Shown: positions 44,727 through 53,442, numbered from the stretch's first letter. The stretch is DNA of 64,000 nt from Mucilaginibacter robiniae (GCF_012849215.1 NZ_CP051682.1:4464001-4528000); one strand, 5' to 3'. Made by a program: numbers and translations. The notes: generated by a model from the sequence alone, not told the origin.

Positions 44727-44736
44727 AGCATTAATT

Positions 44737-44790
44737 TTATATATTTAAATAGTCCGGTGCTGTTAAGTACCGGATTATTTAAATATATAA
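44737..44790. terminator. Bidirectional terminator with 22-bp arms
   Basis: The arm 44737-44758 pairs with 44769-44790, 22 bp with one G-T pair, core AGTCCGGT/ACCGGATT, 10-base loop. It lies between convergent genes. The right arm contains the last codons and the stop of the GNAT-like gene (44775), an unusually tight overlap. Confidence 0.8.
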
Positions 44791-45908
44791 CGCATGGTAG
44801 CATGCTTTTTACCAAACGTTGCGCCAGTGGCTTGATGTAAAGCAAGCATTCTATCGTTGAAATCTCCCACCCACGATAGTTCCATCTCATCATATTGCTT
44901 TAATGGAAGCACGTATTCTTTTATCTTAATAAACATGGCTGATTCAAGCCCGTGTTTTTGATACTTGTTTTTAGTACCCATTACTACTGCCCGCATCCGG
45001 TTAACACCTTTCCATTTATGGTATAAAAACTTGAGTTTTCCTATCAGGTTTAATTTGCCGTTTAATGTTTTAATCATTTGGTTTGCATCAGGTAGTACCA
45101 CTATAAAAGCTGCTGGCTCTTGGTTGACGTAAGCAAACCAAATCAGGTTTTTATCCATAATAGCTTTCATTTGCTGGAAGCTTTTTAGAATGGTTTGTTT
45201 CTGGATAGGTACAAATTTATCAAAATCCTGCCAGGCATCATTGTATATCTCCATAAAGTCAGCTGCAAAATCTTCAATTTGTGCAGGTTCCAAGTGCTTA
45301 AACTCGTAACCCGGTTTTTGTATCACCCAGTTGGCAATTTTAGTAAAACGTTCAGGGAAAGGTTTATGTGCATCAATATGGTTGGTTATTTGTTCGTACA
45401 TGGTTTCAAAGCCATATTGTTCGAACAAATTCTTATAGTATGAAGGGTGGTAATTCATGCCGTAAGATTGTGGCATAAAGCCTTCTACCAGTAACCCCCA
45501 AAACATATCATTTTCACCAAAATTGATAGGTCCATCCATGGCTTTCATGCCATGCTGCTGTAGCCATTGTCGAGCTGTATCAAACAATTTATTAGCAGCT
45601 TGCTGATCTTGAACACACTCAAAAAAGCCTACGCCGCCTGTAGGTTGATCGTTCTGATACGCTTTCTTCTCATTAATGAATGCCCCTATACGCCCTAACG
45701 GCTGACCACTATCGCTGGTAAGTAACCATCGTGTTGCAGTGCCAAACTGAAAGAAATTGTTTTTTTTAGGATCGAAAACATTTTCAATGTCATTATCTAA
45801 AGGGCAAATCCAATTAGTATCGTGCAGGTACTGTTGATAGATGTAACGGGCTGTATCTAAAAATTTAATTTTCGTTACTCTATCAGTAACCTCGGTAATA
45901 ATCATCAA
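44775..45908 (-). CDS. GNAT-fold protein, YghO-like (probable N-acetyltransferase)
   Basis: This protein of about 377 residues has the layout of the YghO-like GNAT group: an N-terminal half with FLDTARYIYQQYLHDTNWICPL and GRIGAFINEKKAYQND. The central DGPINFGENDMFWGLLVEG and MNYHPSYYKNLFEQYGF follow. The C-terminal GNAT-like half has AFIVVLPDANQ and the possible acetyl-CoA stretch MGTKNKYQKHGLESAMFIKIKEYVL. No substrate is known to me for the group. The second Met (45905) may be the true start. Its last codons lie inside the terminator hairpin. Confidence 0.7.
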   Translation of the reverse strand: MMIITEVTDRVTKIKFLDTARYIYQQYLHDTNWICPLDNDIENVFDPKKNNFFQFGTATRWLLTSDSGQPLGRIGAFINEKKAYQNDQPTGGVGFFECVQDQQAANKLFDTARQWLQQHGMKAMDGPINFGENDMFWGLLVEGFMPQSYGMNYHPSYYKNLFEQYGFETMYEQITNHIDAHKPFPERFTKIANWVIQKPGYEFKHLEPAQIEDFAADFMEIYNDAWQDFDKFVPIQKQTILKSFQQMKAIMDKNLIWFAYVNQEPAAFIVVLPDANQMIKTLNGKLNLIGKLKFLYHKWKGVNRMRAVVMGTKNKYQKHGLESAMFIKIKEYVLPLKQYDEMELSWVGDFNDRMLALHQATGATFGKKHATMRYIFK

Positions 45909-45929
45909 GTGAAATGTTAAGGTAAATAA

Positions 45930-45952
45930 AAAGCATCCGATGCGGATGCTTT
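45930..45952 (-). terminator. Terminator after the small polyampholyte gene
   Basis: AAAGCATCCG (45930-45939) pairs perfectly with CGGATGCTTT (45943-45952) around a 3-base loop. On the minus strand it is followed by a T-rich tract, 40 bases after the stop of the small gene. Confidence 0.75.
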
Positions 45953-45991
45953 AAAACTTTATATCAAACTAGCCAAGCTAAATTGTGCACA

Positions 45992-46180
45992 TTAATAATC
46001 ATCGTCATCATCGTAGCGACTTAAGCTATCATAATCCAGGTCATCTAACGGTGCGCCAAAATCGTCGTCATCATCAAAACTTTTTTTAGGCTTTGTCTCA
46101 GCAGGTTTTAACGCAGGCTTCTTGGCATCTCCGCTTTTTGAAGAAGTAGCTTTGCTGGTATTTTTTTTAGGCGTTTGCAT
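45992..46180 (-). CDS. Small Lys-rich/Asp-rich polyampholyte protein
   Basis: This 62-residue soluble protein is split by charge. Residues 1-33 are rich in Lys, Ser, Ala and Pro (KPALKPAETKPKKSF). Residues 35-62 are Asp-rich with two Asp runs (FDDDDDF and YDDDDDY) flanking LDDLDYDSLSRY. It has no signal, no Cys and no hydrophobic core, so it is predicted disordered. It has its own terminator and lies between the ScpB and GNAT genes. The function is unknown. A nucleic-acid- or protein-binding tail, or a metal buffer, is possible. Confidence 0.65.
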   Translation of the reverse strand: MQTPKKNTSKATSSKSGDAKKPALKPAETKPKKSFDDDDDFGAPLDDLDYDSLSRYDDDDDY

Positions 46181-46304
46181 GGTGAGTAATTGCTGGTTGT
46201 GTTAAAAAATATATCGGTAAAACTAATTTGAATCAGGTAATCAGCCTCTGTTAGTGTTTCAAAAATAATCAAATTTCAAATTCAGAAAAACACTGAACCA
46301 AAAA

Positions 46305-46865
46305 TTATTCCTGTTCAGAACCGATGGTACTAGCTACCGGGTTCATGTCGGAAGGTTTAGGAAGTTGATCAATATTGCTTATTCCCATGTAGTCAGCAAA
46401 TTGCCCACTGGTGCTGTATAGTAGAGGTCGGCCAATAGTATCAGCTTTGCCTGAGATAATAATTAATTCTTTTTCGAGCAGCTTTTGTAGAGTATAGTCG
46501 CAATTTACGCCACGTATTTGTTCAATCTCTAACTTGGTGATTGGCTGTTTGTAGGCTACTATTGCTAAGGTTTCCAACGCGGCCTGGCTCAATTTCTTTT
46601 TAGATTGTTGTAGCTGTAATTGGCTAATTACTTCGTGGTACTGTTTTTTAGTTAAAAATTGATAACCATTGTTCAGGTAGACTAACTCAATAGCCAATTC
46701 AGGATTATTATACTTTTTGGCAATGTTATTGATAGCTTCCCTGACATCAGTTTCTAAAATATCATCGTGCAAAGCAGCTTGGAGGCAATATAAAATTTCT
46801 GGCAGCCGTATGCTTTGCTCTGATGCAAATATTAAAGCTTCTATGTGTTGCTCAATTTCAGGCAT
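46305..46865 (-). CDS. scpB: Segregation and condensation protein ScpB
   Basis: This 186-residue protein (start at ATG 46865) is made of two winged-helix domains. Landmarks are EALIFASEQSIRLPEILYCL, then the conserved LSQAALETLAIVAYKQPITKLEIEQIRGVNCDYTLQKLLEKELI (core AALETLAIVAYKQP). The stretch GRPLLYSTSGQFADYMGI is also typical. ScpB joins ScpA and SMC in chromosome condensation. The scpA gene is not in the window. A further Met five residues upstream (46880) is less likely. Confidence 0.93.
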   Translation of the reverse strand: MPEIEQHIEALIFASEQSIRLPEILYCLQAALHDDILETDVREAINNIAKKYNNPELAIELVYLNNGYQFLTKKQYHEVISQLQLQQSKKKLSQAALETLAIVAYKQPITKLEIEQIRGVNCDYTLQKLLEKELIIISGKADTIGRPLLYSTSGQFADYMGISNIDQLPKPSDMNPVASTIGSEQE

Positions 46866-46965
46866 TGTACAAAAGTACATTATTTAATAATTTACTAAAA
46901 CTGCCAAACCATATTGTTCGTAAATTGTAATATTGTAAATCTGTAATTAATAATTTGTATTACTT

Positions 46966-47664
46966 ATGAAAACAACAACACAAGACAACATTGTTGGGGG
47001 CTCAATGGCCAGAAGGTCATTTTTAAAATTCGCCGGTGCAGGAGCGGCAGCCGTAGGTGTAGTAGCAACAGCGGCATCTTGTAATAAACATGGTGGTGTG
47101 GTTAGTGATCCACAGGTAATTGATTTAGGATCTGGTGATCTTGGTATATTAAACTATGCTTATGCGCTAGAGCAATTAGAAGCTGCGTTTTACACTCAGG
47201 TGATTGCAAGCCCATTTTCAGGCATTACTGCTATGGAAACTTCATATCTTACAGATATACGTGACCATGAAGTTGCACATCGTGAATTTTTCAAGGCGGC
47301 CCTGGGTTCTAACGCTATCGGTAGTTTAACTCCTAACTTCTCGAAAATTAACTTTGCAGACAGAACTAGTGTTCTAGCAGCAGCAAAAGGTTTTGAAGAC
47401 TTAGGTGTATCAGCTTACAACGGTGCAGGAGCTATGATTAAAACAGCTGATTACTTAGTTTTAGCTGGAAAAATCGTTTCAGTAGAAGCTAGACATGCTG
47501 CTTTAATTCGTGCTTTGCTGGGTGTATATCCAGTTGATGATAGCATTGTAACTCTTAGTGCAGGTACTAGCCTTGAAATATCTCAAGATCCTCTTACTGT
47601 ATTAAATGTTGCCAATGCGTTTGTAAGTGGTAAACCGTTGTATGGTGGTAATGTAGGTAAGTAA
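46966..47664 (+). CDS. Tat-exported ferritin-like protein, copy 1
   Basis: The 232-residue protein has a twin-arginine signal (MARRSFLKFAGAGAAAVGVV) ending in AASC, so it is probably a Tat lipoprotein. A ferritin-like four-helix domain of the PF13668 kind follows. Helix motifs that could hold a diiron site are ALEQLEAAFY, DHEVAHREFF (ExxH), FEDLGVSAYNG and VEARHAALIRAL (ExxH). The next gene is a clear paralogue 23 bases downstream. Desiccation- or stress-related proteins of plants and bacteria share this fold. The function in Bacteroidota is unknown. Confidence 0.83.
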   Translation: MKTTTQDNIVGGSMARRSFLKFAGAGAAAVGVVATAASCNKHGGVVSDPQVIDLGSGDLGILNYAYALEQLEAAFYTQVIASPFSGITAMETSYLTDIRDHEVAHREFFKAALGSNAIGSLTPNFSKINFADRTSVLAAAKGFEDLGVSAYNGAGAMIKTADYLVLAGKIVSVEARHAALIRALLGVYPVDDSIVTLSAGTSLEISQDPLTVLNVANAFVSGKPLYGGNVGK

Positions 47665-47687
47665 TCAAACTAAACAAAAAACTCAAA

Positions 47688-48539
47688 ATGGACTTTTTAA
47701 ACTTATTAAACGATATACAAACTGCTGATCCTGAATTTGCTGATAGAATCAGCCCTCGTCGTTCAGCTATTAAAAATATAACTAGCTTCGGCTCGAAAGT
47801 AGCTGTAGCTTCTTTGCCTTTCGCTATAAGTGCCTTGTTTAAAAAGGCATATGGTCAGTCATTGTCCTCATCAGTTGTCAGTGTATTGAACTTTGCTCTT
47901 ACAGCTGAATATTTAGAATCATCATTCTACAACAAATATCTTAGCTATTCTTACATTCCATCAGCTAATGCTGCAGGTTTAGCATTATTAAAAACTGATG
48001 AAACTAACCACGTAAACTTTCTAAAATCAGTATTAGGAAGTAGTGCTATTGCTGCACCTTCATGGGATTTCAGTGGTGGTAGTGGTTCTGGCAACGGGCC
48101 ATTTGCTAGTGTTGAAACTAGTTACGATACTTTCCTTGCTCTAGCACAAACATTTGAAGATAATGGAGTAAGAGCTTACAAAGGACAAGCTACTGCATTG
48201 ATGGGTACAAATACCGTATTGACTGCTGCTTTGAACATCCACTCTGTAGAAGCACGTCACGCTTCTTACCTGCGTAGATTACGTCAGTTACGTGGTGTAT
48301 CAGTTAAACCATGGATTACAGGCGTAACTAGCGGTATAACAGGATTGAATGCAGCCGGTACTGCCGCAGTAGCATCTATATATTCAGGTGAAGATAATGT
48401 ATCTCAAGGTGGTGCTGATATAACTAAGTTACCAGCTATTAGTGGTACTGTTGCAGTTAATGCTGCAACCGAAGCTTTTGATGAACCATTAACTATGGCT
48501 CAAGTTCTTCCAGTTATTGCTTTATTTAAAAAGCCATAA
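47688..48539 (+). CDS. Ferritin-like protein, copy 2 (Tat-like signal)
   Basis: This 283-residue protein is a paralogue of the gene just upstream. It has a twin-arginine-like start (SPRRSAIKNITSFG) with a hydrophobic stretch to about residue 60 (AYGQS). Ferritin-like motifs are FALTAEYLESSFY, TDETNHVNFLKSVL (ExxH), FEDNGVRAYKG and SVEARHASYLRRL (ExxH). It lacks the lipobox Cys of copy 1, so it may be soluble in the periplasm while copy 1 is lipid-anchored. The same helix motifs in both suggest paired or heteromeric diiron-type proteins. A strong terminator follows. Confidence 0.83.
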   Translation: MDFLNLLNDIQTADPEFADRISPRRSAIKNITSFGSKVAVASLPFAISALFKKAYGQSLSSSVVSVLNFALTAEYLESSFYNKYLSYSYIPSANAAGLALLKTDETNHVNFLKSVLGSSAIAAPSWDFSGGSGSGNGPFASVETSYDTFLALAQTFEDNGVRAYKGQATALMGTNTVLTAALNIHSVEARHASYLRRLRQLRGVSVKPWITGVTSGITGLNAAGTAAVASIYSGEDNVSQGGADITKLPAISGTVAVNAATEAFDEPLTMAQVLPVIALFKKP

Positions 48540-48560
48540 TTTAAAAAGCTTTAGCTAAAT

Positions 48561-48598
48561 AAAAAAAGCGGTTCTGCACAAGTAGAACCGCTTTTTTT
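48561..48598. terminator. Strong bidirectional terminator after the ferritin-like pair
   Basis: AAAAAAAGCGGTTCT (48561-48575) pairs perfectly with AGAACCGCTTTTTTT (48584-48598) around an 8-base loop. It ends the ferritin-like genes on the plus strand and mqnC on the minus strand. Confidence 0.9.
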
Positions 48599-48611
48599 AT
48601 TTAGTTGATCA

Positions 48612-49739
48612 TTAGTAATTAATTACTTGCTCTTCCATAGCTGGCAATTCACGCCATTCATATTTTTGATTACGTAGTTGTGGTTCAAAGCCAGTTTCTT
48701 TAATAGAATTCTGTATGCCTCGTGCTGTGAAACGGTGTGGTGCACCAGCGGCTGATACTACATTTTCTTCAATCATAATTGAACCAAAATCATTAGCGCC
48801 AGCGTGTAAGCATATCTGAGCAACCTGTTTGCCCACTGTAAGCCATGATGCCTGAATATTCTTAACGTTTGGTAGCATAATACGACTTAATGCAATCATT
48901 CGTATATATTCATCGCCGCTTACATTGTTGGTAATGCCTCTTACCTTGCGCAATAAGGTGCCATCATCTTGAAAAGGCCACGGAATAAAGGCGGTAAAAC
49001 CATAGTGTTCTTCTGGTTTTTCAGCCTGTACTTCACGTATCCAAACCAAGTGTTCAAAGCGTTCTTCAACAGTTTCTACATGCCCAAACATCATGGTAGC
49101 TGAAGTAGGCAAATTGATTTGATGAGCCGCCCGCATAACATCCAGCCATTCTTTACCACCACATTTCCCTTTGGATATTAAGCGTCGAACACGATCATTC
49201 AATATTTCAGCACCAGCACCAGGCAATGAATCTAGCCCCGCAGCTTGTAAAGCTTTCAGCACTTCTATATGGCTCATGCCTTCTAATTTACTTACGTGAG
49301 CAATTTCTGGTGGACCTAATGAGTGTAACTTCAGAGTAGGGTAAAGCTCTTTGAGTTGTTTAAACAGATCTACATAAAAAGCTAACCCCAAATCAGGATG
49401 GTGCCCACCTTGCAACAATAATTGGTCACCGCCATATTTAAAGGTTTCCTCAATTTTACGTTTGTAAGTATCAATATCTGTAATATAGCTGTCTGGGTGA
49501 CCCGGGCGACGGAAGAAGTTACAGAACTTACAATTAGCAATGCAAACGTTAGTAGTGTTTACGTTCCGATCAATTTGCCAGGTTACCTTTCCATGAGGCA
49601 CTTGAATTTTGCGTAGCTCATTAGCTACATACATGAGTTCGGGCGTACTGGCATTATGATACAAATAAACACCTTCTTCAATACTTAAAAAGTTGAAGTG
49701 GAGTGCACGTTGCAGTAAATCAGCAGTATTCATACGCAA
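48612..49739 (-). CDS. mqnC: Dehypoxanthine futalosine cyclase MqnC
   Basis: The 375-residue radical-SAM enzyme has the cluster motif CIANCKFCNF (residues 66-73, CxxxCxxC). It also shows the MqnC-type GGDQLLLQGGHHPDLGLAFYVDLFK, SLPGAGAEILNDRVR and ATMMFGHVETVEERFEHL. The C-terminal LHAGANDFGSIMIEENVVSAAGA is typical of the CofH/MqnC group. It performs the cyclisation step of the futalosine route to menaquinone. No other mqn gene is in the window. It is convergent with the ferritin-like pair and divided from the ABC ATPase gene by about 80 bases. Confidence 0.92.
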   Translation of the reverse strand: MRMNTADLLQRALHFNFLSIEEGVYLYHNASTPELMYVANELRKIQVPHGKVTWQIDRNVNTTNVCIANCKFCNFFRRPGHPDSYITDIDTYKRKIEETFKYGGDQLLLQGGHHPDLGLAFYVDLFKQLKELYPTLKLHSLGPPEIAHVSKLEGMSHIEVLKALQAAGLDSLPGAGAEILNDRVRRLISKGKCGGKEWLDVMRAAHQINLPTSATMMFGHVETVEERFEHLVWIREVQAEKPEEHYGFTAFIPWPFQDDGTLLRKVRGITNNVSGDEYIRMIALSRIMLPNVKNIQASWLTVGKQVAQICLHAGANDFGSIMIEENVVSAAGAPHRFTARGIQNSIKETGFEPQLRNQKYEWRELPAMEEQVINY

Positions 49740-49820
49740 AGGTAAGGGCTAAACGTTAAACATTCAACTGGCAAAGTATGTACAGCTGTAATATGATACT
49801 GACTTGATGAACATGGTAGT

Positions 49821-51296
49821 TTATTCATCAGTTACCACCTTACCTTTGTTAAGCCTCAAAACTTTGTTTACACTATCAGGAATATCTTGTTGGTAGTGTG
49901 TAACATATATCAAAGCAGCCGAAGTTAAGCTGCATATAACATCGAGTATACTTTTAAAGTTCATACGTTGTTGCTCATCCATACCCTGGCAGGGTTCATC
50001 TAATATCAACAATGGTGGACTTTTTATCAGAGCTCTGGCTAGTAAGCATAAGCGTTGTGTACTAGCGGGTATGTTTTTGAATAAATGTCTGCTGTATTGA
50101 TTTATATGCAACACTTGCATCCATTGCGTAGCTAATTGAACTTTAGCTGGTTGGCTAGGCCTAAACAAACCTAAAGTATCATAAAAGCCGGATTCAATTA
50201 CTTGCAGGCATGAGCTATCTGTCGGGAAGTACTGGTATAGTTCAGGAGATACAAAGCCTGTTTTTCGTTTGATATCCCATATGCTTTCACCACTACCACG
50301 TTTACGATCAAACAAAGTAATATCGTTAGCATAAGCCTGCGGATTGTCGCCATTAATCAAGCTCAACAAAGTAGATTTTCCTGCGCCATTCGGGCCTAGC
50401 AATGCCCAATGCTCAGCAGGTTTTATTTGCCAGTTTACACTATCTAAAATTTTGAGCTGATTGTAAGTAACCGTAACATTTTTAAGGTTAACAATATCAT
50501 TAAAGTCTTGTGTGTTATTACTTAATAGTTTTTGCAGCGTTTCTTTATTAATAGCTGGAGTGTTATCAGCAGGTTCAGTTACTCTGGTAAATTGTTCTGG
50601 CGTGCTAATTTTATCAATAGTTCCTTGTTTTAAATAGGCAATGTGAGTAATACTGGCCGGTATTTCCTGCGTACTGGCCGACATAATTACTGTTATGCCA
50701 GAAGCCACAATTTCATCAATTAGCGTACTAAAAGCGCCACGTGTTTGTACATCTAATCCGTTTAACGGATTATCCATGAGTAATATTTCTGGCTTTTTTA
50801 ATAAAGCTGCAGCAATAAGTAACCGTCGTGTTTCGCCATTAGATAGCTGGATGAGCGGCTTATTTAATAAGTATTCTAGTTGTAGCCTTCTTATGATTTC
50901 ATCGTATGTCCAAATAATTGTGCCTGAATTAAATACAGGGAGGCTAGTAAGATACTCTTCAACCGTAGCAACATTTTCCGTATCTGACGAATTAAACCGT
51001 TGTTGGTAGTAAAATTCGCTAGTGTTTGATTTTGTACGAAAATGATGTTTGGTATCAACCAATGCAATAGGTCTATGGCTTGTGGTTGTTGCATTTGACG
51101 GGTTAAATTGCCAATTTAAATTACCTGACGATAAACTAAGCCGACCAGCTAGTACCTGTAATAATGCTGTTTTACCCGAGCCACTTTCACCGGTAATAAG
51201 CCATTGTTCGCCTTTGTGCACAGTAAAGTTTATCTGGTGTAGTATAATTTTGTTAGCCTGTTTAACTGTTGCGTTGTGGATAGATAGCAGAGTCAT
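49821..51296 (-). CDS. Double ABC ATPase, ModF-like
   Basis: This 491-residue soluble protein has two ABC domains without any membrane part. NBD1 (about 1-220) has Walker A GESGSGKT, signature LSNGETRR and Walker B LLMDNP, in which Asn replaces the catalytic Glu. NBD2 (about 265-490) has Walker A GPNGAGKS, a poor signature (IPASTQRLC) and a normal Walker B LILDEP. This matches the ModF/PhrA-like layout. No permease or binding protein is adjacent, so it may serve a distant transporter or act in a non-transport role. Confidence 0.85.
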   Translation of the reverse strand: MTLLSIHNATVKQANKIILHQINFTVHKGEQWLITGESGSGKTALLQVLAGRLSLSSGNLNWQFNPSNATTTSHRPIALVDTKHHFRTKSNTSEFYYQQRFNSSDTENVATVEEYLTSLPVFNSGTIIWTYDEIIRRLQLEYLLNKPLIQLSNGETRRLLIAAALLKKPEILLMDNPLNGLDVQTRGAFSTLIDEIVASGITVIMSASTQEIPASITHIAYLKQGTIDKISTPEQFTRVTEPADNTPAINKETLQKLLSNNTQDFNDIVNLKNVTVTYNQLKILDSVNWQIKPAEHWALLGPNGAGKSTLLSLINGDNPQAYANDITLFDRKRGSGESIWDIKRKTGFVSPELYQYFPTDSSCLQVIESGFYDTLGLFRPSQPAKVQLATQWMQVLHINQYSRHLFKNIPASTQRLCLLARALIKSPPLLILDEPCQGMDEQQRMNFKSILDVICSLTSAALIYVTHYQQDIPDSVNKVLRLNKGKVVTDE

Positions 51297-51414
51297 GATG
51301 AGTAATTTATAGCGTACGTAAATGCAGGTGTATTTTAATCAATCTGTATTTACTAAAACAAATATGAACAAATTACCTGCTTATGTGCTTTAATATAAAC
51401 TGAATTACAAATTT

Positions 51415-51894
51415 ATGAAACTGATAAACGCATTAGCCGGTGGCTTGGCAGGAGCTTGTGCAGTTACTGCACTTCACCAAATATTGAAAAAAACTGATGA
51501 AGATGCACCTCGCATGGATTTGCTGGGCATGGAATCATTAACCAAGATATTGGAGAAAATGAATGCTGAAATACCTAAAGGTGATAATTTGTACTATTTA
51601 ACCATGGCTGGTGATTTATTCAGTAATTCTATTTACTACAGCCTAATAGGGGTTGGTCCTAAAAAAACATGGCTCAAAGGTTCTGCTTTGGGTTTGGCAG
51701 CTGGTTTAGGCGCAGTTATATTACCTAAGCCACTAGGGTTAAATGAAAAGCATAGTAATCGCACTAGCGAGACGCAACTACTGGCTGTTTTGTACTATTT
51801 CATGGGTGGGCTTGTTTCTTCGTCTGTTATTAAACTACTGAACCGCAAAACAGAAAAGCCTTATGAAAAAGTTGCAAAAGCAATAAAAAACTGA
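51415..51894 (+). CDS. Small membrane protein of unknown function
   Basis: The 159-residue protein opens with a Gly/Ala-rich hydrophobic segment (LINALAGGLAGACAVTALHQIL). It has further hydrophobic stretches near residues 68-78, 89-105 and 118-140. A polar loop containing KKTDEDAPRMDLLGMESLTKILEKMNAE follows the first. I do not recognise a domain. It is transcribed divergently from the ABC ATPase gene and precedes the esterase gene by 103 bases. Confidence 0.65.
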   Translation: MKLINALAGGLAGACAVTALHQILKKTDEDAPRMDLLGMESLTKILEKMNAEIPKGDNLYYLTMAGDLFSNSIYYSLIGVGPKKTWLKGSALGLAAGLGAVILPKPLGLNEKHSNRTSETQLLAVLYYFMGGLVSSSVIKLLNRKTEKPYEKVAKAIKN

Positions 51895-51997
51895 TCTGAT
51901 AAATATTACACCTAATAAGAATATACGTTAGGTATTAACTAACAATTTTTATATATAATGGTTAAAAAGGTTAATTCAAAAATACCTTTTTATACTT

Positions 51998-53182
51998 ATG
52001 AAAAACTTATTTGATCATTTTAAAGCTAACTACACCAAATCAGTTGCTGTATTAGCATTAGCAGCCGTATCATCTTTTACTGCTTGTAAAAGTAATTCAT
52101 CTGGTTCGAGCACCACAACTACCGATAGCTCAACCACTACGGCTACAACTACATCAACTGACACAGCTAAAGCCGGTGGTTCAGTAGATGATGTGAAACC
52201 AAAAGGACCAAAACCAGCTTGGGGGCAAGACATTAAGCCACAAATGCAAGCCGTGTTGGAAAAATTGGCAAGTTATCATGACAAACCAATCCCTTCATTA
52301 CCGGCAGCTCAAGCCCGTAAAAACCATACAGCTACTGATGCTGTGATGGATGTGATGAAAGAAAATAACATTGCTATGCCACAAATGAAAGTGGATACAA
52401 TGGGTAAAGAAATTCCGGTAACTGGAGGTAATGTACATATTCGTGTATATACGCCACAATCAGGTAATGGTCCGTTCCCGGTAATTGTTTACTACCATGG
52501 TGGCGGTTTCGTAATTGCTAACATCGATGTTTATGATGCATCAGCAAAAACATTAGCTGATCAGGTAGGAGCAGTAGTAGTATCTGTAGCTTACCGCTTA
52601 GCGCCAGAACATAAATTCCCGACAGCACATAATGATGCATTTGATGCTTACCAGTGGGTAGTAAAAAATGCAGCCTCAATTAAAGGTGATCCGAAAAAGA
52701 TTGCTATTGCAGGTGAAAGTGCCGGCGGTAACTTAGCTGTAGCAACTACTATTGCTGCACGTGATAAAGGTGTACAATTGCCATTGCATGTGTTGAGTGT
52801 TTATCCAATTGCTAGTGCAGATATGTTTAGCCCATCATACAACAAGTATGTAGAAGGCAAACCATTAGACAAAGCCATGATGATGTGGTTCACTAAAAAC
52901 TACACCAACTCAATGGCTGAAGCTAAAGATCCACGCTTAAACTTGGTTGCAGCTAATTTAAAAGGTCTGCCTCCAGTAACCATTATCAATGCTGAGCTTG
53001 ATCCTCTGCAAAGCGACGGTGGTATGCTGGCCGATAAACTAAAAGCTGCTGGTGTAAAAGTTGATCGTAAAGTTTATGACGGTGTAACTCACGAGTTTTT
53101 CGGAATGGGTGCATTAGTACCTACTGCTAAAGATGCAGAAGGTTATGCTGTAAGTCAGTTAAAAGACGCTTTTAACAAATAA
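51998..53182 (+). CDS. Alpha/beta-hydrolase lipoprotein of the HSL esterase family
   Basis: This 394-residue protein has a lipoprotein signal ending FTAC (Cys30) and then a long Ser/Thr-rich linker to about residue 65. An HSL-type esterase domain follows. The oxyanion motif HGGGF lies in VYYHGGGFVIAN, and the nucleophile Ser241 lies in AGESAGGNLA. The Asp of NAELDPLQSD and the His of THEFFGMG complete the triad. It is an envelope-bound esterase or lipase of unknown substrate. The same low-complexity Ser/Thr/Asp linker style recurs in the small lipoproteins at 54.1-55.3 kb. Confidence 0.9.
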   Translation: MKNLFDHFKANYTKSVAVLALAAVSSFTACKSNSSGSSTTTTDSSTTTATTTSTDTAKAGGSVDDVKPKGPKPAWGQDIKPQMQAVLEKLASYHDKPIPSLPAAQARKNHTATDAVMDVMKENNIAMPQMKVDTMGKEIPVTGGNVHIRVYTPQSGNGPFPVIVYYHGGGFVIANIDVYDASAKTLADQVGAVVVSVAYRLAPEHKFPTAHNDAFDAYQWVVKNAASIKGDPKKIAIAGESAGGNLAVATTIAARDKGVQLPLHVLSVYPIASADMFSPSYNKYVEGKPLDKAMMMWFTKNYTNSMAEAKDPRLNLVAANLKGLPPVTIINAELDPLQSDGGMLADKLKAAGVKVDRKVYDGVTHEFFGMGALVPTAKDAEGYAVSQLKDAFNK

Positions 53183-53201
53183 TAAATTCAATCATTTAGT
53201 T

Positions 53202-53238
53202 AATAAGGCTGCTGTTTATAAAAAATGGCAGCCTTATT
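53202..53238 (+). terminator. Terminator hairpin after the esterase gene
   Basis: AATAAGGCTGC (53202-53212) pairs perfectly with GCAGCCTTATT (53228-53238). It lies 19 bases after the stop codon. The loop contains an A-run. Confidence 0.7.
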
Positions 53239-53274
53239 GCTTATATAACAATACATTTAAACATTCACCTATCT

Positions 53275-53442
53275 ATGAAAAATTTAAGTTTAGTAATTAT
53301 GGCTGCCTTAGTTTTTACTCTAAGCAGCTGTTCGGCAATTGCCGGTATTTTTAAGGCTGGTGCAGCCGTTGGTATTATTGCTGTATTAGTTGTAATTTTT
53401 ATTATTATCTGGATTATCTCTATGTTCAGAGGACGTTCATAA
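53275..53442 (+). CDS. Small lipoprotein with one membrane span
   Basis: This 55-residue protein, below usual gene-finder size, has a lipoprotein signal (LVFTLSSC, Cys19) and then SAIAGIFKAGAAVG. A strongly hydrophobic helix follows (IIAVLVVIFIIIWIISMF) and then a basic tail (RGRS). Similar short proteins are common in Bacteroidota and are often misnamed phosphatidate cytidylyltransferase. It lies between the esterase and DUF2383 genes, after its own start region. It is not covered by any larger frame. Confidence 0.75.
   Translation: MKNLSLVIMAALVFTLSSCSAIAGIFKAGAAVGIIAVLVVIFIIIWIISMFRGRS

Noticed and set aside
45305..45315. Another GTAACCC match to the ECF -35 box
   Set aside because: It lies inside the GNAT-like coding region and has no GTATTAA at the right distance.
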